From Candidatus Latescibacterota bacterium (lineage in GTDB: Bacteria; JAAXHH01), in contig JAJEHX010000011.1 of the NCBI GenBank assembly GCA_022823465.1, positions 1 to 64,000 of the forward strand: a stretch of DNA of 64,000 nucleotides, in the 5' to 3' direction. How positions within the stretch are numbered: position 1 is the stretch's first letter; every line of letters starts with the position of its first letter. Position numbers and translations under genes: made by a program. The notes beneath the pieces were generated by a model, which was not told where the DNA came from, searched no databases, and saw nothing but the letters and a program-made list of their open reading frames with translations. Below, one piece after another: positions 18,513 to 26,680 of the stretch.

Positions 18513-19390
18513 GAGCCATAGACGGGCTGGTCATTGGCGGTCCACGGGACTTCGACCGCTTCCGGGAGGATCTGGAAGGGCAGGACGGGTTGGTATTCGC
18601 CGGGACGTCCGGCGGTTCGCGCACTGGCGCAAGGGGAGGCGCAGACGCAGACGGCGATGGCGCTGCGGTCGAGCCCCTGAGTGATGCCATCGAAAAATAC
18701 CGGCCTCGGAACGCCCTTGTACTCTCACCCTACCGGGGCATGTCCACGGATGTGGCGCGCCTGATGGAAAATGGAGTCGACGTACGAACCGCCGGTCCAC
18801 TGCCCGCGAGCTCCCGTGTTCGCAGGCCACCCATTACGGAAACGCACCGGTCCGATCCGGGGTTCTCCGCGATGCTGGAAGCGAGCCGGCATGCCGATTT
18901 CGGGGATCCGGTGTATCTTCGATTAGTTTCTTCGCCGGAAGGCGGAAAATGGCAGAGATGGTGGTGCGTCTTCCAGATGTGCAGGAAGGCCGCGGCGCTA
19001 CTGGATACACCTCTGCGGCGGGTCTATGTCGCGGCGGCGGGGAATGCGCCCCGGTTGCACGTGTCCATCACGCTGAAAACCGTTCGCAATTCCACCGGTC
19101 ACCTGCTGGTCGCGCCGAGTGGGGCCGGGCTGCAGGACGATCTGTTTTTCCTGGGAACCGGTGGTACGCTCTCGGACGATCCCCTGCTCAATCAGCCCGG
19201 GATGTACGGGCAAATGAACTACCATATGTTGTCGAGACCGGCCCGGCGGCGCCTGGCCGATCTGTGGCGCGATGACGCGGTAGTTTCTATGACAGGCGAT
19301 GAACAGCGTTTCTACCAGGATCTCCTCCGTGCGATCGGCGACTCGTGCCGGTCGGGCAGAGGCGTCTGCCTGGAATATCCTGGGGCCTGA
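18509..19390 (+). CDS. Uncharacterised protein coupled to a Gfo/Idh/MocA oxidoreductase
   Basis: The product has 293 residues and starts at a GTG overlapping the preceding stop (GTGA), which indicates translational coupling. The N-terminus (MRAIDGLVIGGPRDF) looks like the first strand of a Rossmann-like fold. The middle and C-terminal parts contain GKWQRWWCVFQMCRKAAALL and a beta-rich stretch (RRVYVAAAGNAPRLHVSITL) reminiscent of the C-terminal dimerisation domain of Gfo/Idh proteins. Residues 33-60 are a low-complexity Gly/Ala/Asp-rich linker. I do not recognise the family. It may form a hetero-complex with the upstream protein. Confidence 0.6.
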   Translation: MRAIDGLVIGGPRDFDRFREDLEGQDGLVFAGTSGGSRTGARGGADADGDGAAVEPLSDAIEKYRPRNALVLSPYRGMSTDVARLMENGVDVRTAGPLPASSRVRRPPITETHRSDPGFSAMLEASRHADFGDPVYLRLVSSPEGGKWQRWWCVFQMCRKAAALLDTPLRRVYVAAAGNAPRLHVSITLKTVRNSTGHLLVAPSGAGLQDDLFFLGTGGTLSDDPLLNQPGMYGQMNYHMLSRPARRRLADLWRDDAVVSMTGDEQRFYQDLLRAIGDSCRSGRGVCLEYPGA

Positions 19391-19438
19391 ACCGATCGGC
19401 AGCGGCGTCTGCCTGGAGTATCCCGCGGCCTGAATTGA
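19352..19438 (+). repeat. 43-bp direct repeat of the 3' end of the preceding gene, including its stop codon
   Basis: GGCGTCTGCCTGGAATATCC (19361-19380), which leads into the TGA at 19388-19390, is repeated as GGCGTCTGCCTGGAGTATCC at 19404-19423, followed by another GGCCTGA at 19427-19433. The offset is 43 bases, so the copied tail and stop are out of frame with the gene. Confidence 0.85.
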
Positions 19439-19488
19439 TCGGGACCGGAGTCGAGCGCGTGAGTACGCCTTAAGGAAACCGTCATACC

Positions 19489-20478
19489 ATGACCGTAGCT
19501 TCTCCAGCCGTTGCCGATGTCGATTCGGAAGAGACCGGCCATGCGTCTCTGCCCTTTTTTAGCCGCATGCTGAAGAACCGCATGGTCTGCGCGGGCGGCG
19601 GCATGGTCCTTTTTCTGTTGATCCTCGCACTGGCCGCGCCCTTCCTCACCGGCCTCGGTTATCTCCACGACCCCATGCAACAAATGCCCGAAGGCCTGGA
19701 CGCCGACGGGCTGCCGATTCCACCTGGAGCACCCTTCCTCCTCGGCACGGACCAGCTCGGACGGGACATGCTCGCCCGCCTGGTACACGGAACGCGCATC
19801 TCCCTCTTCGTGGGTATCGTGGCCATGCTCACCGCCGTAATCGTGGGCGTGACCGTAGGCTTGCTTGCGGGATATCGCGGCGGATGGCTCAACACGGTGC
19901 TGATGCGCGGCACCGACGTGATGATGACGATCCCCGGCCTGCTTCTGGCCATCGCCTTTGCCGGACTGATGGACGGGCGCGTGATTCACCTGCATCCCGA
20001 GTGGCTGGACTGGCACGGGCTGGACATTACGCTCAAACGGGGACTGGTCAGCGTGTTCCTCGTCATCGGCCTCGTCAGCTGGACCTGGATCGCCCGCACC
20101 ATCCGCAGCCAGGTGCTTGTACTAAAAAACCGGGAGTTCGTCACGTCCTCCCGGGCCATCGGCTGTTCGGACGTCCGCATCATGGTCAGGCATCTGCTGC
20201 CCAACGTCCTTCCCCTGATCATCGTACTCGGATCCCTGGCCACGGCGAACACCGTCCTGCTCGACGCAGGACTGAGCTATCTCGGGGTCGGCGTGCCGCC
20301 GCCCGCGCCTTCCTGGGGTACCATGATCGCGGAGGGCCAGCCCTATTTCATCGTCTCACCCCACCTCACCATGGCCCCTGGCGTCGCCATCATCGTAGCC
20401 GTGGTGGGATTCAACCTGTTGGGGCAGGGCCTGCAGGAGGTACTGGACCCCTACGTAAAGGAGGGACAGGGGGGATGA
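19489..20478 (+). CDS. Peptide-type ABC transporter permease (DppC-like), second cassette
   Basis: This 329-residue permease starts with a cytosolic tail and TM1 near residues 41-63. The FLLGTDQLGRDMLARLVHG motif precedes the core domain. The EAA loop (SSRAIGCSDVRIMVRHLLPN) is in the second half. It is the first gene of a second importer cassette (DppC, binding protein, DppB) on the plus strand. No ATPase genes lie beside it, unlike the cassette at 4715-11100. Confidence 0.9.
   Translation: MTVASPAVADVDSEETGHASLPFFSRMLKNRMVCAGGGMVLFLLILALAAPFLTGLGYLHDPMQQMPEGLDADGLPIPPGAPFLLGTDQLGRDMLARLVHGTRISLFVGIVAMLTAVIVGVTVGLLAGYRGGWLNTVLMRGTDVMMTIPGLLLAIAFAGLMDGRVIHLHPEWLDWHGLDITLKRGLVSVFLVIGLVSWTWIARTIRSQVLVLKNREFVTSSRAIGCSDVRIMVRHLLPNVLPLIIVLGSLATANTVLLDAGLSYLGVGVPPPAPSWGTMIAEGQPYFIVSPHLTMAPGVAIIVAVVGFNLLGQGLQEVLDPYVKEGQGG
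20459..20465 (+). promoter_or_regulatory. Strong ribosome-binding site in front of a possible alternative start
   Basis: AGGAGGG ends 9 bases before the ATG at 20475, which overlaps the TGA of the permease gene (ATGA). The frame from 20475 stays open through the 15-bp repeats into the binding-protein gene, so this site could start a protein with 55 extra N-terminal residues. Confidence 0.5.
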
Positions 20479-20528
20479 GCGGGACCATGGGTGGCTGCGG
20501 TTCATACTTTTCTGCGCGTACTCGTGCG

Positions 20529-20618
20529 CGAACCAGCCTTGTACGAATCAGCCTTACGCGTATCAACCTTTCGCGAACCAGCCTTGTGCGCATCATCCTT
20601 TCGCGTATCAGCTATGCG
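20529..20618 (+). repeat. Six tandem 15-bp repeats between a permease gene and a binding-protein gene
   Basis: Units start at 20529, 20544, 20559, 20574, 20589 and 20604, each of the form CG-A/T/C-A-C/T-CANCCTTNNG. In the frame of the downstream gene they would encode an R-T/I-S/N/I-L-V/T/S pentapeptide repeat. They lie 50 bases behind the permease stop. Confidence 0.9.
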
Positions 20619-20639
20619 TGTATACACAATGTATCTACA

Positions 20640-22253
20640 ATGCCAGATGCCCGGTTGCTCCTTCTCTTATGCCTGGCGGTCCTTTTCCTGACCGGTTCCT
20701 GCTCCCCAGACGCCCGTTCCGAACGGCTGCATCCCGAGGAGAACGTCCTGCGGATTGCCGTGCCTTCGGATCCCCGTTCACTAGATCCCGCTATCGCCTA
20801 TGACGTGGTGACCTGGCCGCTCGTGCGCACCCTGTTCCACGGTCTGGTCGACTACGACGACGACCTGAACCTGGTCCCCTGGCACGCCCGTTCGTGGTCG
20901 ATCTCCGAGGATGGCCGGACTATTACCTTCAAATTGCGCCAGGATATCCGGTTTTCGAACGGCCGGCCGATTACCTCCGAAGATTTCGCCTACTCCCTCG
21001 AGCGGATTCTGAATCCGGCCACCAGGTCCCCCGGGCAGGGATTCTATCGGAATATCGTCGGCGCGAGGGCGTTTCAGAACGGATCGGCAGACCGGGTCTC
21101 CGGCCTGCGCACACCCGACCTCGAGACCCTTGAAATCGAGCTGGTCCATCCCGACCTGCCCTTTCTCTACTGTATCGCCATGCCCTTCGCCTACGCCGTG
21201 CCCCGCGAAGAAGTGGAACGGCGCGGGGACAAGTTCGGCCGGTATCCCGTGGGAGCCGGACCCTTCACGCTGGCGGCCTGGCAGCGTGGAACGCGCATGC
21301 GGCTGGAGAAGAGTCCGTCCTACTACCGCGCGGACGAAATCCGGCTGGAAGCCATCGAGTTGATGGTCGGGGGGAACGAGACCCTGCACATGATGATGTT
21401 CGAGCGGGGCGAGCTGGATATCGCGAGCGTTACGTCGACGGGGATACCGGACGCGGACTTCATCCGGGTTATGAAAGATCCCGAGCTCAGCAAACGCGTC
21501 GCCCAGCAGCCGTTGAACGCTATCCAATACCTGTCTATGAACACCGAGCTGCCGCCCTTCGATAACGTGAACGTGCGCAGGGCGGTCAACCACGCCATCG
21601 ACCGCAGGCGTATCGTGAGCCTGATCAGCGACCGGGGGATTCTCGCCCGCGGCGTGCTGCCGCCCGGCATGCCGGGATTCAACGAAGCGCTCGAAGGGTA
21701 CGAATACGACCCGGGAAAGGCGCGGGAACTGCTCAGTGCAGCGGGGTATCCGAATGGTTTCACCACCGAGCTCATGATCACGGCCCAAAGCGGCATAGAC
21801 ACCAAGATCGGACAGGCGGTGCAGCAGGATCTCGCGGCGGTCGGCATCACCGTGGAGATCAGGCCGGTGACCGGTCCTACGCGGATCGAAGCGACGGGCC
21901 GGCGTGGCACGGTGCCCTTCTCCACTTTCGGCTGGTACCAGGACTACCCGGATCCGAGTAATTTCCTGGACGTGCTGCTGAATGGCGACCGGATCACCGA
22001 GGTACACAGCACCAATGTGGCGTTTTATGATAATGAACGGGTCAACGCTTTACTGAACGAAGCGTCCTCCAGTACCGACCAGGCCCGTCGGCTGGCCCTG
22101 TACCAGGAAGCGGAGCGGCTGATCGTGGACGACGCTCCATGGGTCTTTCTGTACTACCCTCAGATGTATTTGCTCCGGCAGCCCTGGCTGAAGGGACTGA
22201 AGCTTAATCCCGTCTGGCCCATCCGGTACGAAATGATGTGGATCGAACCATGA
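20640..22253 (+). CDS. Extracellular solute-binding protein, family 5 (lipoprotein), second cassette
   Basis: This 537-residue periplasmic substrate-binding protein has the size of classical DppA/OppA. From ATG 20640 a lipoprotein signal is immediate: MPDARLLLLLCLAVLFLTGSC, with Cys at residue 21. The family signature appears in DPRSLDPAIAYDVVTWPLVRTLF and in GRTITFKLRQDIRFSNGRPI. The start is uncertain: ATG 20640 lacks a ribosome-binding site, whereas ATG 20475 has an excellent one but would place a 55-residue Arg-rich pentapeptide repeat before the signal peptide. I prefer 20640 on signal-peptide grounds. It supplies cargo to the flanking permeases. Confidence 0.85.
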   Translation: MPDARLLLLLCLAVLFLTGSCSPDARSERLHPEENVLRIAVPSDPRSLDPAIAYDVVTWPLVRTLFHGLVDYDDDLNLVPWHARSWSISEDGRTITFKLRQDIRFSNGRPITSEDFAYSLERILNPATRSPGQGFYRNIVGARAFQNGSADRVSGLRTPDLETLEIELVHPDLPFLYCIAMPFAYAVPREEVERRGDKFGRYPVGAGPFTLAAWQRGTRMRLEKSPSYYRADEIRLEAIELMVGGNETLHMMMFERGELDIASVTSTGIPDADFIRVMKDPELSKRVAQQPLNAIQYLSMNTELPPFDNVNVRRAVNHAIDRRRIVSLISDRGILARGVLPPGMPGFNEALEGYEYDPGKARELLSAAGYPNGFTTELMITAQSGIDTKIGQAVQQDLAAVGITVEIRPVTGPTRIEATGRRGTVPFSTFGWYQDYPDPSNFLDVLLNGDRITEVHSTNVAFYDNERVNALLNEASSSTDQARRLALYQEAERLIVDDAPWVFLYYPQMYLLRQPWLKGLKLNPVWPIRYEMMWIEP

Positions 22254-22284
22254 AGCCCGACCAAAACCATAAAAGGGTGCCGCC

Positions 22285-23205
22285 ATGTTGAGCAGAATCC
22301 TGCGCCGGCTGGGCTGGGCCGCCGTGGTCCTGTGGGGGACCACGGTAATTACGTTTCTGATCGTCCACGCGGTTCCGGCCGACCCGGTCAGGGTATACGC
22401 CGGGGCAAACGCGGACGCGGAGACGATCGAACGCATCCGCTCGGAACTGGGATTCGACAATCCGCTGGCCGTGCAGTACGGACGCTACGTCGGCAACCTG
22501 CTGCGGGGCGACCTGGGTACCTCCCTGGTGACGGGAGAACGGGTGCTGGACGCCATTCTGATCCGATTCCCCGTAACTTTCTCCCTGGCCCTGACCGCAG
22601 TTTGCCTGTGGATGCTGATGAGCGTACCCTTGGGCGTCCTGACGGCGAAGTACCGGGGCCGGGCCATCGACCGGACGGTGCTGATCGTATCCCTGGTCGC
22701 CATATCCCTGCCCGTATTCTGGCTTGCCCGCATGCTGCAGTACTACCTGGCCTATCGGACCGGGGTTTTTCCGGTGGGCGGCTTTGCCGGCTGGACCCAC
22801 ATCATCCTGCCCGCGGCGACCCTCGCCCTGGTGATTACGGGTTATTACGCCCGTCTGGTCCATACGAATATGGTGGAGGTGCTGAACGCCGACTACGTGC
22901 GCGTGGCCCGCGCCAAGGGGATCCCCGAGTATGTCGTGCTGTTCAAGCATGGGCTGCGAAACGCGGTGATTCCCGTTATCACCATCCTGGGCCTCGACAT
23001 GGCCGCCCTCATGGGCGGCGTGGTGTTCACCGAGAACGTATTCGCCCTGCCCGGACTGGGTGTCCTGGCCCTGCAATCGGTCTTCAATCTCGACGTACCC
23101 ATGATCATGGGCGTCGTGCTCTTTTCGGCCGCGATGGTGGTCTGCGCCAATATCGTGGTGGATTTCGTGTATATGTGGATCGATCCCAGGGTCGAAGGGG
23201 TGTAG
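22285..23205 (+). CDS. Peptide-type ABC transporter permease (DppB-like), second cassette
   Basis: The product is a 306-residue permease. TM1 lies near residues 9-30, followed by the family stretch IRSELGFDNPLAVQYGRYVG and LLRGDLGTSLVTGERV. The EAA loop is VARAKGIPEYVVLFKHGLRN. It follows the binding-protein gene by 31 bases and completes the membrane part of the second importer. Energising ATPases must come from elsewhere, possibly the DppD/DppF pair at 8978-11100. Confidence 0.92.
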   Translation: MLSRILRRLGWAAVVLWGTTVITFLIVHAVPADPVRVYAGANADAETIERIRSELGFDNPLAVQYGRYVGNLLRGDLGTSLVTGERVLDAILIRFPVTFSLALTAVCLWMLMSVPLGVLTAKYRGRAIDRTVLIVSLVAISLPVFWLARMLQYYLAYRTGVFPVGGFAGWTHIILPAATLALVITGYYARLVHTNMVEVLNADYVRVARAKGIPEYVVLFKHGLRNAVIPVITILGLDMAALMGGVVFTENVFALPGLGVLALQSVFNLDVPMIMGVVLFSAAMVVCANIVVDFVYMWIDPRVEGV

Positions 23206-23269
23206 CGTTCCGCGGATCGAAAGTGCACTGATACAGGCAGGTGCTCGCCGGAGCGCATGCCGGCGCGGA

Positions 23270-23365
23270 TCAGGACAGCAGCGTGGACGGCCGTCGGGAG
23301 CGCAGTACGGACGGTCTTCAGGACAGCAGCGCGGACAACCGTCAGGACAGCAGGGCCGAAGTCAG
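23270..23365 (-). repeat. Four tandem 24-bp repeats spanning the stop codon of the FrnE-like gene
   Basis: Units start at 23270, 23294, 23318 and 23342, with the plus-strand core TCAGGACAGCAGCG. The copy at 23342 contains the stop codon and last codons of the FrnE-like gene. Because the period is a multiple of three, two of the three downstream copies place further TGA stops in the same frame. Confidence 0.9.
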
Positions 23366-23974
23366 CAGGTCCACCACCAGTTCTTCTTCTTCGTACCCGT
23401 AGGCCAGCCACAACTGGTTGTCGTCGTGCTCCAGGATCATGGTGGGGAACTTGTCGGCGTGGAGGGACCGGCGCAACTCGAAGTCCCCGTGGAGCAGTTC
23501 GTCGGTCTGGGTCGAGACGAGGTCTTCGGAGAAACGCTGCGTATCCAGGTTCAGTTCCCCGGCGAGTTGGACAAGGGTTTCCGCGTCCGATGGATTACGG
23601 GCCTCGAGATAATAGGCGTGCTGGATGGCCTGAAACATCGCCTCGATCCCGTCCGGCCGCTGCATCCCGGCGGCGATGACCGCCCGGCAGGCCGGGTAGG
23701 TCGATCTCCTGGGCTCGCAGTCCTTCCAGAAATCCCAGTTGAATTTCGCCCCCGCACGCTCGGCGACCAGCCGCCACTGGGACTGCACGTAAGCCCGGGT
23801 TTCCTCGGGCATGGGTTCTTCCGAATCCCGGGCCAGGCCGCCCATGACGTAGCGTATGGGTATATCGTCCGGGAGCACGCCGGAAACCGCCTCCAGCACC
23901 GGACTGAAACCCCAGCACCAGGAACACATGGGATCGGCGATGTAGTAGAGCACGTCGCGTTGCATGATACCCAT
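23342..23974 (-). CDS. DsbA-family (FrnE-like) thiol oxidoreductase
   Basis: This 210-residue thioredoxin-fold protein has an N-terminal DPMCSWCWGFSPV motif; C17 and C20 form the CxxC site, and the SWC spacing is characteristic of FrnE/DsbA-like cytoplasmic proteins. No signal peptide is present, so it should act in the cytosol. Such proteins are proposed to handle disulfides or oxidative stress. ATG 23965 (fourth codon) is an alternative start. It is divergent from the GH172 gene. The gene tail overlaps a 24-bp repeat array. Confidence 0.85.
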   Translation of the reverse strand: MGIMQRDVLYYIADPMCSWCWGFSPVLEAVSGVLPDDIPIRYVMGGLARDSEEPMPEETRAYVQSQWRLVAERAGAKFNWDFWKDCEPRRSTYPACRAVIAAGMQRPDGIEAMFQAIQHAYYLEARNPSDAETLVQLAGELNLDTQRFSEDLVSTQTDELLHGDFELRRSLHADKFPTMILEHDDNQLWLAYGYEEEELVVDLLTSALLS

Positions 23975-24072
23975 TCGTCAAGTCGCCAATTACCATTCAA
24001 AAAGCCCTGTGCGAGCGCTAACACGGAACGTATTATAGTGAAGCCGAGATCAATTTAACAAGAGTATATATC

Positions 24073-24080
24073 AGGAGGAG
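24073..24080 (+). promoter_or_regulatory. Strong ribosome-binding site of the DUF2961/GH172 gene
   Basis: AGGAGGAG ends 8 bases before ATG 24089 and confirms that start. It is among the best Shine-Dalgarno matches in the window. Confidence 0.7.
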
Positions 24081-24088
24081 ATGCGCAT

Positions 24089-25177
24089 ATGTTCAACGGA
24101 CTGGGCATGGACATGGGAAACCTGTCTCGTTTGTCGCGCGCCAAGACGCGGTCCATATCGCCGGAAAACACGGACGGCGGAAAGGGCCGGGGCGGCATGG
24201 CCACGGAGGGTACGGGAGCCCACAACGCGCGGCACCTGGGGCAGGGCTGGAAAATCTCCCCTTCCTTCGACATAGAAGCCGGCGAAACACTGACCATGGC
24301 AGATATCGAAGGGTCGGGGGCCATACAGCATATCTGGCTGACGCCCACCGGCCACTGGCGTTTCGCTATCCTTCGCATCTACTGGGACGACGAGGAGCAT
24401 CCGTCAGTGGAGTGCCCCGTCGGCGACTTCTTCGCCTGCGGCTGGAGTGAATACGCCCACGTGTCTTCCCTCGCCGTGTGCGTGAACCCGGCCAGTTCGT
24501 TCAACTGCTACTGGGAAATGCCCTTCCGCAAACGTTGCCGCATCACGCTGGAGAACATCGCCGACGAGAAGATGCGCGTGTACTACCAGATCGACTACAC
24601 GCTGACCGAGGTGCCCGAGGACATCGGCTATTTCCACGCGAATTTCAGGCGGGTGAACCCGATTCCGTACAAGGAAGTGTACACCATTGTCGACGGTGTG
24701 AAGGGACATGGCCATTACGTCGGCACCTACATGGCGTGGGGGTCCAACAGCAACGGATGGTGGGGCGAGGGCGAGATCAAGTTCTACATCGACGGGGACG
24801 ACGAATTTCCGACGATCTGCGGGACGGGCGTCGAGGACTACTTCTGCGGTTCGTACAATTTCGATATCGACGGCCGGTACGTGGAATACACTACCCCCTA
24901 CGCAGGCATGCCCCAGGTCATCCGGCCCGACGGCATGTACAAGTCCCAGCAGCGGTTCGGCATGTACCGGTGGCACGTGTCGGATCCCGTGCGGTTCGAG
25001 GAGGACCTCAGGGTAACGATCCAGGCGCTGGGCTGGCGGCAATTGCTCGGTTTTGCCGAAGGCGGGCCCTACCAGGCGCTCCAGGACGATGTCGCTTCGG
25101 TGGCCTTCTGGTACCAGACTCTGCCGAGTGAACCCTTCCCGGCGCTGCCGGAAAGGGACCGGCTGGAAGTCATCTGA
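24089..25177 (+). CDS. DUF2961 (GH172-type) protein
   Basis: The product has 362 residues. Recognisable family stretches are ITLTMADIEGSGAIQHIWLT-like text near residues 70-90, LRIYWDDEEHPSVECPVGDF, and GTGVEDYFCGSYNF near 247-260. DUF2961 proteins include fructan and arabinan-active glycosidases of family GH172, built of two jelly-roll domains and assembled into large oligomers. E and D residues in DDEEHPSVE and GTGVEDYF are candidates for the catalytic pair, an inference from family comparison. No signal peptide is seen, so it may act on imported sugars. A putative MFS exporter/importer follows. Confidence 0.85.
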   Translation: MFNGLGMDMGNLSRLSRAKTRSISPENTDGGKGRGGMATEGTGAHNARHLGQGWKISPSFDIEAGETLTMADIEGSGAIQHIWLTPTGHWRFAILRIYWDDEEHPSVECPVGDFFACGWSEYAHVSSLAVCVNPASSFNCYWEMPFRKRCRITLENIADEKMRVYYQIDYTLTEVPEDIGYFHANFRRVNPIPYKEVYTIVDGVKGHGHYVGTYMAWGSNSNGWWGEGEIKFYIDGDDEFPTICGTGVEDYFCGSYNFDIDGRYVEYTTPYAGMPQVIRPDGMYKSQQRFGMYRWHVSDPVRFEEDLRVTIQALGWRQLLGFAEGGPYQALQDDVASVAFWYQTLPSEPFPALPERDRLEVI

Positions 25178-25188
25178 GATATCGTTGC

Positions 25189-25270
25189 GCGGCCGTTCGG
25201 AGCGAATACGGGGCCGCGGGAGGAGTAAAGTTACACGCGGCCGTACGGCACGTGCACCGGGCCGCGGGAG
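25189..25270 (+). repeat. 48-bp-offset direct repeat between the GH172 and MFS genes
   Basis: GCGGCCGTTCGG...GGGGCCGCGGGAG (25189-25222) is repeated at 25237-25270 with the same ends and a diverged middle. The copies begin 12 bases behind the GH172 stop. The GGGAG of the second copy serves as the ribosome-binding site of the MFS gene (ATG 25275). Confidence 0.75.
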
Positions 25271-25274
25271 CATA

Positions 25275-26528
25275 ATGGAACCGGAACAGCTTCAGTCGGT
25301 CCGCAGCCGGATCACGAACACCCTTTTCGTCACCCAGGCCCTGTTCGGCGCCACACAGGTCGCGGCTTTCACCGTGGTACCCATCCTGTCGGCGCAACTG
25401 GCCGACAGCGAGCGCATGACGGGCGTGCCCATGACCATCGCCTTTCTCGCCCGCTCGATCAGCGCCTTCCCCTTCGGCTGGATCATGGACCGCCTGGGCC
25501 GCCGGGCCGGGCTGACGGCCGGTTATCTCTCGTCCCTTATCGCAGCCGCGACGAGTTTCCTCAGCGTGGCCGTCCATTCCTTCGTGGGATTCTGCGTCGC
25601 GTCCTTCTTCGCCGGCATGGCCCGCAGTTCCGCCGAGCAGGCCCGGTTCATCGGCGCCGAAATCTATCCCGAGTCCGAACGGGCGCGCATCATCGGCAGA
25701 ATCGTTTCCGCCGGTACGATCAGCGCCATCGGTGGCGCCATGATGGTGGCGCCGGCGGGGATCTGGATCGCGCAATACGGCTATCCGCCCATGTCGGGTC
25801 CCTTCGTCGTCGGCGTGGGCCTGAGCCTGGCGGCGATCCTGCTTACCGTCTTTCTCGTTCGCCCCGACCCGCTGGATCTCGCCCGGCGTATCAGACCTTC
25901 CACCGAATCGGAAATCGACGAGTCGACCGCCCGTCCCGTACGGGAAATCCTCCGTAACGTGCACGTCCGGTACGGGATCGCGGCCATGGTCATCGGCCAG
26001 TTCGTCATGACGCTGCTCATGGTGATCACGCCACTGCACATGAATCACCACAACCATGGCACGTGGCTGATCTCGTGGGTCATCATGGCTCACGCCATCG
26101 GCATGTTCGGCGTGTCCGGCATAACCGGTCGCCTGATCATGCGATGGGGACAGCACAACGTGATCATATGGGGCATGATCATCCTCGTCGTGTCTTGCGT
26201 GATCGCGCCCATATCGCCCCGGTTCATTCCGCTCACGATCGCCCTATTCCTCCTGGGCCTGGGATGGAACTTCTGCTTCATCGCCGGCTCGTCCCTGCTG
26301 TCCAACGCACTTGCCCCGCTGGAACGGGGACGCGTTCAGGGCGTCAACGAGATGTACATCGCACTGGCGGCGAGTTCCGCCAGCCTGGTCACGGGATTCC
26401 TCTTCGAACTGGGTGGGATGTTGTTGCTGGCGGTGATTGGAACGGCCTTCTCCGTCGGCCTGGGGTTCTGCAGCCTGCTTTACTCTAGGAAAACAGGGCG
26501 GGGAATGCGGGCGGAAGCGGCTGGTTGA
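25275..26528 (+). CDS. Major facilitator superfamily transporter
   Basis: This 417-residue protein has about 12 membrane segments. The loop between TM2 and TM3 carries the MFS motif as GWIMDRLGRRAGL. Residues 20-45 and 390-410 are typical end helices. The start at ATG 25275 is chosen because it places TM1 near the N-terminus and is preceded by GGGAG at 25266-25270; an open frame reaching back to 25053 encodes Arg-rich residues antisense in character to nothing known and is not credible. The substrate is unknown. Position after GH172 suggests carbohydrate transport, which is a weak inference. Confidence 0.88.
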   Translation: MEPEQLQSVRSRITNTLFVTQALFGATQVAAFTVVPILSAQLADSERMTGVPMTIAFLARSISAFPFGWIMDRLGRRAGLTAGYLSSLIAAATSFLSVAVHSFVGFCVASFFAGMARSSAEQARFIGAEIYPESERARIIGRIVSAGTISAIGGAMMVAPAGIWIAQYGYPPMSGPFVVGVGLSLAAILLTVFLVRPDPLDLARRIRPSTESEIDESTARPVREILRNVHVRYGIAAMVIGQFVMTLLMVITPLHMNHHNHGTWLISWVIMAHAIGMFGVSGITGRLIMRWGQHNVIIWGMIILVVSCVIAPISPRFIPLTIALFLLGLGWNFCFIAGSSLLSNALAPLERGRVQGVNEMYIALAASSASLVTGFLFELGGMLLLAVIGTAFSVGLGFCSLLYSRKTGRGMRAEAAG

Positions 26529-26589
26529 TCCTCTGTCCGGTATTCGGCAGGAAGGTGCGGTCCGATATCTGACAGGAGTTCAGGTGAGC

Positions 26590-26680
26590 GCGGTCTTGCG
26601 GCATCTGTCCGAATTGGCAGGTGGTCTTGCGAGGTCTGGCCGATTTGGTCGTGGTCTCGCGAGGTCTGGCCGATCTGCTA
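26590..26680 (-). repeat. Three tandem 30-bp repeats spanning the stop codon of the FMN oxidase gene
   Basis: Units GTGGTCTTGCGAGGTCTGGC (from 26621) and GTGGTCTCGCGAGGTCTGGC (from 26651) differ at few positions over 30 bases, and a more diverged copy occupies 26590-26620. The CTA at 26678-26680 is the stop codon of the minus-strand oxidase gene, at the edge of the last unit. Confidence 0.85.

Noticed and set aside
20529-23365. Tandem repeats as CRISPR arrays
   Set aside because: Units are contiguous with no unique spacers of similar length and no cas genes are near.
25053-26528. Extending the MFS gene to 25053
   Set aside because: The added residues overlap the GH172 gene and are Arg-rich without homology; the ATG at 25275 follows GGGAG and precedes TM1.
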